Shown one piece after another: positions 53,726 through 64,000 of a stretch of DNA of 64,000 nt. The translations under genes and the position numbers were made by a program. Source of the DNA: Stropharia rugosoannulata (lineage: Eukaryota > Basidiomycota > Agaricomycetes > Agaricales > Strophariaceae); the NCBI GenBank assembly GCA_028532985.1, contig JANCIK010000007.1, positions 868,001-932,000 of the forward strand, written 5' to 3'. Under the pieces are notes generated by a model. That model worked only from the letters and a program-made list of their open reading frames with translations, was not told the origin of the DNA and searched no databases. How positions within the stretch are numbered: the first letter of the stretch is position 1; each line of letters opens with the position of its first letter.

Positions 53726-56700
53726 GATGATGATGGTAAAAGACACTGTTTGAATACGGTAATCTGTCCTATCTGAGGTGTGCGCACAGTCGCTCCCACC
53801 CAGCCCACGTTTGGCACAACTCATGACCATGGAGCTGTGCAACTCGCCGTGGTGCCGTGCCTATTTTTCTCTTTGCCCTGTCCCTCAACATGATGAACGG
53901 AGTGCGAGATTCAGAGCAAAGTACGAATATTATTGCTGCTGGAGGCCAATGGCAGCTATGGATGTCCAAAACTGAGACATACATTTCCTATAACACGGCG
54001 CTGAACTTCGTCGTAACAAATGATTTAAGGCCTTCCATCGAGCGCTTTGCGTGCCGTCCGGCACACTCCGAACCAACTCCGAACCAACTCCGAACCGTTC
54101 GCTCTTTGAACTTGACCTCCAACACTGCCATGTCGCGCTCAGCCTCATCCCCGCAGAACCAGCCTCGGGAACACTGGGACCGAACAGAAACGATATATTT
54201 AACCTGAATGAGGCTCTCCAAATCTGAATTGTGGATGCTCCTGTACAACCACGGAGCTTTTTACGACCTGCAAGAATCCTGAAGTAAGTTTCGTCTCTAT
54301 CAAGTTGTAGACGCGATTTACTGAACTATAAGTGACCAAGGACTAGCTAGCATGTACCAGGGGACGGCCATTTTTACCGGTTGGCAAGGTTAATGAACGT
54401 TACTGCACTAAAAGTATTCCGTTCAGGTGCGTTTCGTTTTGACCGCAGCGCAGCATACGTCTGATTGTATTTTATCAAGTCCTTGTCCACTCAGGCATAT
54501 ATAGACCTACATAGCCCTAATCGACTGCTGGTAACGCTCCGGTCCTGAAATTGGTCTACCCCCTCTGTCTTCCCGTCTGCCTGGTATCAGTTCTCGAACT
54601 GCGTCCGATTTCACCATAGCTGCCAAGCTCCTGGACTATGTACACATTGCTCGTGTCCAATATCTGTGCATACCACGTCAACGAGGCATCTCTCGTCGTG
54701 TACCTGTCCTCGTATGTCTAACTACGCGTCCTGCCCCGTATATGCGCACCAGAGAGGCAGTTTTAACTTGTCTGCACGCTCATGAATAGTTCGACACCCC
54801 CCTGCACTCCCCTGAACGCCTTTTTACCGACACTACCCAATTACGTCAATTCCAACCATCTAGTCGCCGAGTGAAGTGCTCGCCCACCCGCGCTCAAGCA
54901 CAATTTGCCTACAGCGTCGCATAGATCTAATTTATTCAGGCCGTATCTATCTCTGCGTCTTATACCGCTTTGGCGTCAGCCGCGTATCCTTTATATATGC
55001 TATGACTCTTCCTGCCCCATCTTGTACCAACGTTCAACGTTCAACACTCAACACCGATCCTACGGATGTAGGACGACATACGATGAATATCATTGATTCA
55101 CGCTTGAAGTAACAGTATCTTCCAGCACTTCAGACTGGATGTACGACAATCAATGAGAGAAAATCGCCTCTGGACATGTAAGCACTTTGCACATATCTTC
55201 TGTGAGCGAATTAGCTGATGTATACGTTGATGATAGTGAACACCAGATCTACTGCCATTATATTTGGCGCGCTTCCGAACTATACCGCTATGGTTTCTGT
55301 CACGGGCAAGGGGTGTTAATAGGCCATCTCCCACACAAGACAAGAACTATGCTGTTGTGGGGTGAGGCTGAGCATAGACGTATCAGATCTGTTGCTTTTC
55401 GTTACTTCTTTGTTTTTGTGTATGAGCGCGAGCGCCCTGATAATCTTTCAGTTTTTTGATCTGCTTGGGAGTATGAATGCATGTGAGTTTCGTCAAAAAG
55501 TCCTCGCTCCGTACGCTCTATCTTAACGAGAAGACGAATAGCAGGGCGATAGAATCATCCACATCATGGAATCCAGAATGTTAAGGTGCTGGTCGCTAGC
55601 TGTCGGCGCTCGTCTACGTTTAAGCAGCTTGGGAATTACACCCTTCCCATGTACACACCTTCTCCAAAATTCGAATTTGGGCTGACAGAAATAGCACATC
55701 GCGCTGAATACCTCCATCCAACCGAAGGCGACTTTGGCAGTCTAAGTATAGGAACGCCTCGCACTTCGGGAAAGGTATCAAAATGAAATATCTGACTGTT
55801 CCACTGATCACGTCCCTGTCAGCTATGGTGTTCAAATTTCTAAAGGTGAAAGTGAGCTTCGCCATTCATTGGTGTACATTCGGTGCGAGCGCTGATATCG
55901 CACGCTGTTCAAGGGGCTGATATGATGTGGCTGCAGCCTGGGTGATACGTACGGCATAACACCGCAGGTATCCACTGCCCGCCTCACGGATCTAGAGTCA
56001 TCGCACCCAATGAAAAATTGCGCCCACCCGTTTATCGTCCGGCTACCTACGATCTACGATGGCACCTGCATTAATTTGAGCTCACTGACAGACAGACGTA
56101 CAAATGTTGAGCTGTCTCGAGCACTCGAAGGGATAACAGCTATGATTGATTGTCCAACATTCACTCAAAATGATTTACCTGGCATGTCGAACAATGCTTA
56201 TAAGATTTCTCATTGCCTTGTTACAGCCTGAACAATATCATCACAATCCGATGCCGTACAACATTGGTGCGACATGTAAGATTATGAAGAACTTGTGAAG
56301 AACCTACAAGGCCCGAAATCGTATCCACAATCATCTATGATTAGACTAGAAAAGGCCCTGGCTGTGAGTGTATAGCATACATATATCACTACAAATAATC
56401 TAACTTCTCACATATCTTCTAGTGAACACTAAGATTTATGTCTGAATAGAAGCGCTTGACTTTCTGTGAGCCAAACGTACTCGCAACCAACCAGATGGAA
56501 GAAGCCATTGTTTAAGATCCGGGATGATCATTTCGACGTCCTTCGTTATCTCGAATGCGTCCTTCGGGTTCAGCCTCCTCGGTGTCTCCGCCATTGAAAT
56601 GAGATTTTGATAAAGCCTCAACAAACATTTAAATACGGGGCGTTCCCAACTGATTATGCTTAGAATATCCGCCGATGTTTATGTCATTGTAAGTCATTTA

Positions 56701-58496
56701 ACAAACCGCTTGAATATTGTGGTTATGAGCTTACACGCATCCAAGCCTAGCTACATAGACGCCCTTCGCAGTGCGATTGTATGTTTTCTTTAACAACATT
56801 GTGTCCCGATGTCTGTGATAGGTCGAAAGAAGAGGCTATATATACTACCAACCCCGGATTCTCGTCGATAACAGGAGTTCATTTCTCGGCAATTGAGAGC
56901 GACAGTCGAGGTCGGAGCTGGCCCAGTGAGGGACGACGTGTGTGCTGCAGTCTAGCCCTACAATGTCTTGAACGTCGACGGCAGCCACTTCAGAGGTGTC
57001 GGAGTAGCCAGTTTTTACTCTCGGAGGCCTCGGCCAGTCACCAGGCGGTATGTCTGCCTACACATTCTGTAAAATTTCAATTGACGTATTGCTGATATGA
57101 TTTATATAAGGATAGTCTCTGGATGATCTTGAGAGTCAACTTATCAGTATGTACATGCTGTTTGGCCTTTGACACCTCTACCGCTTTCGAACTGGTACCA
57201 CCCAATGGCGAGGGTGACCAATGTACGGGACGCGCCCCCCTTATTGGCGCACATGTGTATTGTAAACAACTTCGTGAGTGGCCACTGGTTGTCGGTTGAA
57301 GATGGCGTGTAATAAGCAAATACTTGCAGGGCATCGTCACGAACATCGCTATGCAAACTTCCTGGGATACGCGCCTAGGCAAATTAATCAAAATCACTCC
57401 TCTGCATATACGTCTGCTTGCGCCGTCCAGCAGAAAGTTAACGTTCATCAGCGACCCGAATGCCACCGACTCCCTACACTCGGCAGCCATCTATCTCTTG
57501 ACTTCAGTTTCACGGTTGACCTGATTCCCCCGTTGCAAACCTTCCTTGCTATTTTCAACTTCGGATATAAGGCTCGTTCTTTCACCCCACTTGTCCTAGC
57601 TTATCTAGCCAATGTTCCTGTTGGGTAGATGCAAGTCGGCTTGTGCATAGAATATCTCTTCTTATTGCGGATCTTCAGAGGAGTCATCAGCGCTGTCACT
57701 ACCTGCTTACTCCCAAACTTCTGAATGCCATTCTCTTAACGACACGATCGTAAGTCCCAAACTTGATTAACTGGATCAATCAGTACTAATGATTTTCCGA
57801 GTTCAGGGGAGCAAGCTTGCCTTGAAATCCGACGTGTTCATCTCCTCCGAAAGAAACATACTTTTCAAATCCGGATACTATCGCCCTCTCGCCCGATTCC
57901 CGGGGTATTTGGGATGGACTTCCAGGAAGCCATTCACGCCAGTGCATCGACTATGTGTAATGCTACCATTATTGAAGGCTAGGCAGGCCTTTCTAGTGTA
58001 TCCCAATTATACGACCTACGACAATCCCCTTTGCGCTATGTACGACAGCAACTGCCTGACCTCCCTGATCCTCAAGGCAGCTGTTGATCCAACGAATGCG
58101 ATGGATTTAGCTGGAGGGCTTAGATTCTGATAATGTGGCATGTCTGTCTACCCTTCGAACTTGCTTTTGCATACATGACCCAATCTGTATCATCCACTAC
58201 TAGACGACATATATGATATCAAAGTCAGCCGCAGCGCATGATGCGGTGGTTCTGCTCTTCGTTCTTGGAGGCTGACTAGGGTGGCTGACTATTGTGGGTG
58301 GCTAACTGCTCGTGCATGTTACTGGTCGAAAAATTGTCAGCCACTCAGTCAGGCTGGTTGAATTCAACGAAACACTTAAAAAGGTTCTCTTGCACTCGTC
58401 CCTGTATCTCAGCACATACCAAGTTATTTACTCTTCCGAGTACCTCATACCCAGACTCACTCTTATCAAGCTCTCTCCGACTCCGAATTATCCAAA
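53726..58496. other. Long region without a supported gene
   Basis: Short open frames occur on both strands: 57789-58130 (+, 113 codons), 57077-57490 (-, 137 codons), 55187-55459 (+, 90 codons). None has a recognisable domain or a convincing set of splice sites. At 54066-54098 there are three copies of an 11-bp unit (ccgaaccaact). The left edge should include the NLR promoter. It may hold decayed genes I cannot see. Confidence 0.4.
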
Positions 58497-59288
58497 ATGT
58501 CTATGACATACCTCAGAAGTGTTCTCTTCCCGAAGCAGGCTTCGCATCAGAAGAACCGTTCTTCTGCCATCGTCTCTGACAAGGTGAAGCTCTCCATCAA
58601 GGAGTTTTTCTCCAAAGAAAATAAAGTAAAATTTATGGAGGTAATGTGTCGAATCTGATAGTCCCTGATGTTGAATTAACCTTGTCGTAGGTGATTGATA
58701 ATGTCACTACCCCCCTACTATCGACCGATGCGGTTATTGCTAGGACACAGAAGGACTTGGCCAGCGTAACTGTCGTAAGTTGCCTTCTCTTCTCATGATA
58801 AGCGTATTCAGACTTTACTTCTCCGCTTGGCTAGGATCCTATAATAATCCGAGCTATGCAGAGCGTGTTCGACGCTCTGCATCACTCCTCCCTCCTAGAC
58901 GCGCGACGGAGTATACGATATCGTCTGCAGGCGCCATATTTTATATCCGCAAGAAAACTCGAGGTGAGCAAAGCAGCATGTTGCATTAAACATGTTACTT
59001 ACGTATGTCTAAACCCAGATAATTAAGCATGGGTTGATGCGCACATACGGCACTACCCCGCCCCGCCAAATCGCCACTGCTCAGGCCCTCCAGACACGCG
59101 CGCCCCTTTTAGATACGTACGCTGCCGCAGAACAGACTTCCGGCACCCTGGATGGCGATATAATGGAAGTGGCGCGTATCCTTCGCCTTGAGCGCGCTCC
59201 TGGCGCTCATAGCAGCACTATCGGCGAGTCCTCTGACGGAGCCTGGATTTCTGGGCCAAATATCTCGAAGTTACTATTGAAAGTTTGA
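58497..59288 (+). CDS. Four-exon gene, 199 aa, unknown function
   Basis: Exons are 58497-58640, 58691-58774, 58862-58963 and 59019-59288; every intron is phase 0 with GT...AG borders and 50-87 nt long, and the joined frame is open. The N-terminus is MSMTYLRSVLFPKQASHQK, followed by a basic helical segment with KLSIKEFFSKENKVKFMEV. The middle has TPLLSTDAVIARTQKDL and DARRSIRYRLQAPYF; the C-terminal exon has PPRQIATAQALQTRAPLLD and an acidic stretch before GPNISKLLLKV. No transmembrane segment or known motif. Only the agreement of four exons in phase supports it; no homologue was recognised. The start is the first ATG in frame, with an AAAATG context. Confidence 0.55.
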
Positions 59289-59375
59289 TTAGGAAGCTTG
59301 CCAGTGGATCAGTAACAATTAAGACATCCATACCGAGGCTGCGGAGGCACTACGTTTAAGATAGGGTACATAGAT

Positions 59376-59684
59376 TTATAAGCAACACGCCCTAAATACG
59401 GGGTCGTCAGAGGAGTCCGAGGAGAGGGACAGGTGCGCTTGGGCAGCTAGAAGAGAAGTCAGTAGGCCTTGCAAATATCCGTGTAACAGAATGTTACCTG
59501 AAATAGTGGCTTTTGCAACAACAGCAGCAGAGCGCTGATGTTTAGAAGAGGCTGCATGAGGAACGGGGGGAGGAGGCATGGATGGAGGGGAAGCTTGGCG
59601 TTTCTGCTTGTCCTTGCTGGGAACAGGAGCAGACAAAGGGGAGCGCGGAGACCCCATTTTGGATTGCATTTGTACATCCTTCAT
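59376..59684 (-). CDS. Small Pro/Ser-rich spliced gene near Plavaka 2
   Basis: A two-exon model on the - strand. The first part codes for MKDVQMQSKMGSPRSPLSA, a KDKQKRQASPP patch and an Ala-rich segment. An intron starting GTAACA and ending TTCTAG (about 59454-59500) follows, then AAQAHLSLSSDSSDDPVF and a stop at 59376. A long T-run (read on this strand) ending in GATGAAG just upstream looks like a splice acceptor, so more 5' exons may exist. Function unknown. Confidence 0.35.
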   Translation of the reverse strand: MKDVQMQSKMGSPRSPLSAPVPSKDKQKRQASPPSMPPPPVPHAASSKHQRSAAVVAKATISGNILLHGYLQGLLTSLLAAQAHLSLSSDSSDDPVFRACCL

Positions 59685-59972
59685 CAGGAAAAAAAAAAAA
59701 CCCATTTAGCTGCCATACATGTCGATGTGGACTATGTAGGTGCCCGTTGGATGCCCGGCATTCCACAGTGACTTGGTAGCATCATATAGTTCCTGTAGTT
59801 GATGCGCGCGGTCACGTAGCACAGCATAGGTCACACTGCGTGACACTGTAGCCATATGTAGATCCACCCCAACTCATATCGCTCATACCTTAGGATTTAT
59901 AGAAACTATATTATATATCTGTCATATAACAGTACTGCTGGGCTAGGTACTTCAGTATACTACAAAATTTGG

Positions 59973-60793
59973 CTACTTCTTATGTTCAATCCCCAACATA
60001 TTTGCAATTCTTTGTATGCCACACTGCATCTCCGCACAAGATGCTCTGATGATGAGCATGTCAGAGATGAGCTCTGCCTCGGCCCTCAATTCATTCCTTC
60101 GAGCTTCCAAGTAGTGGTCAAATGTCAGGTTGAGTATGTTGTACTTCTGCTCTTGTTCGGAACAAGCGGCGACTAGCAAATTCACGAGGATCTTCATTTC
60201 CGACATTATGTCCAGGGAAGTTTGGACCACGCTAATATCGCGCTGAAGAGCTGCTATTCACATGCCATGGGTCAGGATGAATAAAATTTGTTGATAGTTT
60301 GCTTACCTTGCCCTGTGACCAGTTGATTGTCCCTGGAAGCAAAAGGCCAGCGACGAACATCAAGTTCGTGGTGCTCAGCGGGAATGTCTGGTTGGGTCTG
60401 CGACTCTGGGAACTGCGTGTTGGGCTGGGTCTGCGACTCGGGGAGCACGGAAGCTGATGGAGAGTCCGAGTCCACCACCTTTGTATCTGTCTCAATGTTC
60501 GGAGGACACTCATCCGCTTGGCAACGTTTCAAAGGCTGTGGCCTTGGATTAGCCAGCATGTCCTTTAGTATCGCTTCGTCGTCGCTCAGCAAACCAGATT
60601 CGGACAATGACCAACTGTACATGGTTTTGTTGCATTAGCCCACATGCCAGCAGATATGTAGCTGAACTGACCGTTTGATGTTTCCTTTCTTCTCAGCAAC
60701 CTGGACTGTCTTTCTACGGCCGGGAGACACAGCTGGACTGGAGATGGGAGTGCGGCGGCCTGCGGAGTGTTGGCGGGGGCTAGACTTTCCCAT
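59973..60793 (-). CDS. Three-exon gene, 236 aa, helical C-terminus, unknown function
   Basis: Exons are 60793-60672, 60614-60307 and 60253-59973 (711 nt, phases fit). The N-terminus is basic and serine-rich (MGKSSPRQHSAGRR, PGRRKTVQVAEKKGNIK). The middle is acidic with two copies of a PESQTQPN/D unit. The last exon is a helical, probably coiled-coil domain (ISVVQTSLDIMSEMKILVNLL, ARRNELRAEAELISDML). No known family. It lies between two other small spliced genes on the same strand and upstream of Plavaka 2; whether they are cargo of that transposon or host genes cannot be told. Confidence 0.55.
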
Positions 60794-61029
60794 TGTTGAA
60801 GCGCGATGTGCCGGATGATGACAAGGGAAAGTCAAGACCAGTGAGCGTCGAACAAATAATGAAAAAAAAGAAAGCAAAACAAACTGGAATAAACATAATA
60901 AAACATCGATTTGCCTCAAATGAAAGGCAGGGGAAGGCCCGCAAAGCACAGCCGTGGGGGAAAAAATTATTGTATTTCACCGTATACAACAAACGCCAGG
61001 ATGTCGGTGCGTACAGACAAGACGCAATG

Positions 61030-61767
61030 TTAATTTTCATCCCAAACGCTTAACTCAAGATTCATATCAAAGTCATCTATCAGTCCCAGCATTTCTTCGC
61101 GAAGATGCAGACCTTCCGCAATGAGATGATCCAAGTTCTTTTGGTGCTGGTCGTGTTTCTTGACGAGCTCAGCGAGTTGGGCACGGATTTTGCAGGATGC
61201 TGTGCAGGCATTTGTGAGGCGCTCTTCGTGCTTCGCGTTGTTCGCCTGGAGTGATTTGATGAGTTGCCCGTCCCCTTCTCGGGCGTTGCTGAGCAGGATC
61301 CCTAGAAGACAGTGCAGCTCAGAGTCTATCACAGCGGCAGGGGCCTCAGATTGCTTTGTATCCACGGTCGCAGAGCTCTCAGCCGGAGTGGCTGCCATCA
61401 TGACAATGTTGGACGCAGAAGTGCCCGCTGGGGTAGATGTCCTTCATTATGCTGTAAGAACGTACATAACTCCCAAAAGATTACATATGCTTACCCAGCG
61501 CCTGGCATGCTCGGGCCTGCATCATCTTCTGATTCAGCATACTCCCAAACATAAGTAGGGCTACTAGGCAATCAGCTAATATGTACATGACAACTCGTAC
61601 TGGACTCACGGAGATTGAGCGTGCCGCTTCCCCGCGGCTCTCTCTGAGATGCGGGCCTGTAGGCTGAGTTTCATTCGACGCTTCACTTTCTCAATTCGAG
61701 TAGGGCGGCACAGCGGCGGCGAAGGGCTCTGGGAGTTCATTGTGCTCGAAGAATTGGGTGTGTCCAT
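61030..61767 (-). CDS. Three-exon coiled-coil protein, 211 aa, head to head with Plavaka 2
   Basis: Exons are 61767-61610, 61560-61495 and 61441-61030 (636 nt, phases fit). N-terminal Ser/Pro region, basic segment (RPTRIEKVKRRMKL), a short acidic exon (YVWEYAESEDDAGPS), a Ser/Thr/Ala linker and a C-terminal coiled coil of about 90 residues starting ELHCLLGILLSNAREGD and ending DDFDMNLELSVWDEN. This C-terminal part resembles the protein at 27670-28019 beside Plavaka 1 in length, in the LL-x-x-AR-x-x-D start and in the D-x-DM...WD end. It starts 434 bp from the Plavaka 2 ATG and diverges from it, so the two may share a promoter region. Function unknown. Confidence 0.6.
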
Positions 61768-62200
61768 GACTGATGTTGTGAAAGGCAGGTGGGTGTTCCA
61801 ATGAGAGAGGTTCGCCGGCGCTGTTGTGTTTTATGGACGATTGTCGAGTCAGACTGTTGGGGACAGAAGGATGTGCCGCATCTTTATGCTGTGACGCTGT
61901 TGTGTATCCGGGTCGTATCCCACTCGAATTTGGGCCAGTAGTAGGTTAACCAGAAAGAAAGAGTGCAGATGCGAACGACATAGGGTTCCAACTTCAGATG
62001 GTATGCCAGTACAGCTATTGTCTTACGAGTTTCTTCATGTAGTTTCTGTCAACAATCAACAAGACACGGTCACGTGTACCCTCACGGAATGCATCTGCCA
62101 ACTGTCCTCCCAATGCGTCGCACAACTTGATTTAAGCATTTTCTACACCTCTTGCCCAACTCTTGCCACATCGAACTCACCCAGTCAACAAAGTTTCATA
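61768..62200. other. Divergent promoter region between the coiled-coil gene and Plavaka 2
   Basis: No gene. It should hold both promoters; I see no clear TATA box. Confidence 0.35.
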
Positions 62201-63666
62201 ATGCCCCCCTCTCGTGAATATTTTTGCCGTTTCTGTGAGAAATCTGTGCCCACACTACGCAGGCTAAACACTCATATACTTCAAACTCGAAAGTGCAAGG
62301 CAAAATTGTCGCTTGTGGTACAAAATTCAGGCAATGCGAGTAACTCAGATGAAGAAGCGGTCGAAGACAATGTCGCACCAGATCTGAATCCCTTGGCGGA
62401 GTATACTGATCACGAACGCCTTGCATCACTGTCTCCAGTTCCTGTCCCTCCCTCAGCAAATTCGCTGCCGCCCCGCTGGACTACGATGGAAGATGTAAGT
62501 GACGAGGATATGGCGGAGGATGAACAGAATACCACTTATATGGAAGATTATCCCGAGCCAGTTGGAGTACCCAAAGGCCGCACGCCAACTCGATTTGAGC
62601 AAATCAAGAAAGAGCAGGAAGAGGAAGGACATGATCCCTGGTCTCCATTTGAAAGCATGCAGGACTGGGAGCTTGCCCAGTGGTTAGCAAAGTCCGGAGT
62701 AAGCAAGGCACAATCAGACAATTTCTTGAGACTGTCAGCAGTGAGTACTCTCATTATAACGTCCATTTAACTTGCTAATGTTTTGGCCACAGATTCAAAA
62801 AGGCGTCAACCCTGCCTACCACAACACCCGTGCAATGCACCAGCGTCTTGATCGCCTGCCGCCAGGGGAAGGCTGGACATGCCAACCATATCAACTTATT
62901 GGCGATTTGGTTGACGCAGAAGGAAATCCTCAGACCGAGGATCTCCAGTTATGGAGATGTAACGCACTGGAATGTATTCGAGAGCTTCTAGGAAATCCCT
63001 TATTTCGAGGGAAACAATGCTTTGCGCCGTGTCGGGTCTACAAAGGACGAAGTTGCAAGAATTGCGAGTATAGCGAAATGCAGTGGACAGCTGATTGGTG
63101 GTGGAAAGCTCAAGTGCGTACTATCTGCGAGTTCAAACTTAGGTGAATTTGTGTTAATCATTCAGCAGGGACATGTACCTGCTGGCGCAGCAGTTGTGCC
63201 AGTCATCCTTTCTTCCGATAAAACCCAACTCACGCAGTTCAGCGGAGACAAGAGTGCTTGGCCCGTGTATCTGACGCTGGGAAACATCAGCAAGGAGGTT
63301 CGCCATCAACCGTCACAGTGTGCTGTAGTCCTGATTGGGTATATTCCCGTACCCAAGCTGGCATGTTTCTCCAACGGTTGCCGGCAACTCGAAGGTTATC
63401 AAGCTTTCCATGACTGCATGAAGGAGATTCTGGCGCCACTTATATCTGCCGGGCTGAATGGCCGGGAGTCGATATGACATGCGCTGACGGTCTGATACAG
63501 ACGATGTATCCAATCCTCGCTGCTTATATTGCCGACTATCCTGAGCAGTGCCTCGTCGCGTGTTGCCAGGAAAACTCATGCCCGACGTGCGTCATTGACC
63601 CAGATGCCTGCGGCGATCCATTTGACTATTCGACTCCATGGCGAGACCCAGATAAAACGTTGGAAT
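62201..63666 (+). pseudogene. Plavaka transposase, N-terminal half, frameshifted and interrupted
   Basis: Exons are 62201-62740, 62793-63113 and 63166 onwards. Finger-like FCRFCEKSVPTLRRLNTHIL start, acidic region, then Plavaka strings: DLQLWRCNALECIRELL, DWWWKAQ, VILSSDKTQLTQF, WPVYLTLGNI, ILAAYIADYPEQCLVACC. Near 63467, in the GRES-I / MTCADG region, two bases seem lost and the frame shifts. At about 63667 an AT-rich element interrupts the gene after WRDPDKTLES. It is clearly a different subfamily from Plavaka 1. Non-functional. Confidence 0.85.
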
Positions 63667-64000
63667 CCACATCAGCAAATCCAACCATTTTCTCATAGCA
63701 TGTCATAATAATACCACATGATCTCATAGAACAGCATAGTAATACCGTACAATCTCATAGCATGTTATAGTAATTAGACTAGGCTTATAATGGCGCATAG
63801 TCACGTAGCACTATATAGTATAATTATAATCGTTATATAGCATGTTGTAGTACTCTATAATAGGCTCTGCAAGTCATGCCATAAATACTAATCTAATAAC
63901 GACTATAGTTATAGCTTCAGCAGTTTTCAAAGTTCGTAGATCTTGTTATGTCTTTGGCTCATCTTTATATCTTTCCAGGCTTTCGAACCGCTATATACTA
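63667..64000. mobile_element. Edge of an AT-rich inverted-repeat element in Plavaka 2
   Basis: It begins CATCAGCAAATC and then CATTTTCTCATAGC, matching in inverted orientation the element that ends near base 199. It has many ctcatag/catgttatag words and no ORF. The window ends inside it. Confidence 0.6.

Noticed and set aside
57077..57490. 137-codon frame on the - strand
   Set aside because: No recognisable domain, no splice support and overlapping frames on the other strand of similar length.
1..64000. Inverted matching sequence at both window edges as the ends of one 64-kb transposon
   Set aside because: Each terminus interrupts an unrelated gene and faces away from the window interior; these are two separate insertions of one element.

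Overview
This is a eukaryotic window, almost certainly from a mushroom-forming basidiomycete (Agaricomycetes). The signs are dense GT-AG introns of about 50 nt, two Plavaka-type (CACTA-like) DNA transposases, Ty3/Gypsy LTR elements, a DUF6532-type gene and a NACHT-WD40 NLR gene. Most of the 64 kb is nested transposable elements with few host genes between them. Coordinates and splice sites were worked out by eye.

1-44.5 kb is dominated by one large LTR family, called family A here. Copy A0 (about 200-2442, + orientation) contributes only its 3' end and LTR. Copy A1 (2443-11251, - orientation) is truncated at both ends, has lost most of gag/pro and carries a 0.94-kb MITE. Copy A2 (28222-43968, + orientation) is nearly complete: LTR, PBS, gag, pro, pol, a 5.5-kb block of genes, PPT, LTR. 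A3 (43969-44527) is a gag/pro scrap abutting the A2 3' LTR. The unusual part is the block between pol and the 3' LTR. It holds three multi-exon genes (named A, B and C here), all antisense to the retroelement, each with its own TATA-like box and introns. Gene C is intact in both A1 and A2 and its differences are mostly synonymous. Family A sequence is also full of the octamer TGCGCGCA, which coincides with several intron donors.

11.7-28.2 kb holds a DUF6532-type gene (-) head to head with an intact 1046-aa Plavaka transposase gene (+). The DUF6532 gene carries a young 6.2-kb chromodomain Gypsy element (14006-20222, TSD ATCGC) in an intron. A 3.25-kb gag-only LTR element with identical LTRs (20853-24102) sits in the shared upstream region. 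The Gypsy element looks self-primed (Tf1/sushi type), but its integrase has lost the segment carrying the second catalytic Asp.

44.6-53.7 kb has an LTR/gag fragment and then a large NLR gene on the - strand: linker, helical region, NACHT ATPase, 15 nearly identical WD40 repeats. The linker is built from repeated tiny phase-1 exons. A 1.4-kb insertion separates the NACHT part from the WD40 part.

53.7-64 kb contains a long region with no gene I can support, a four-exon 199-aa gene of unknown function, three small spliced genes on the - strand and a second, broken Plavaka gene on the + strand. One of the small genes encodes a coiled-coil protein that resembles the coiled-coil protein beside Plavaka 1. 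Both window edges cut through copies of one AT-rich inverted-repeat element.
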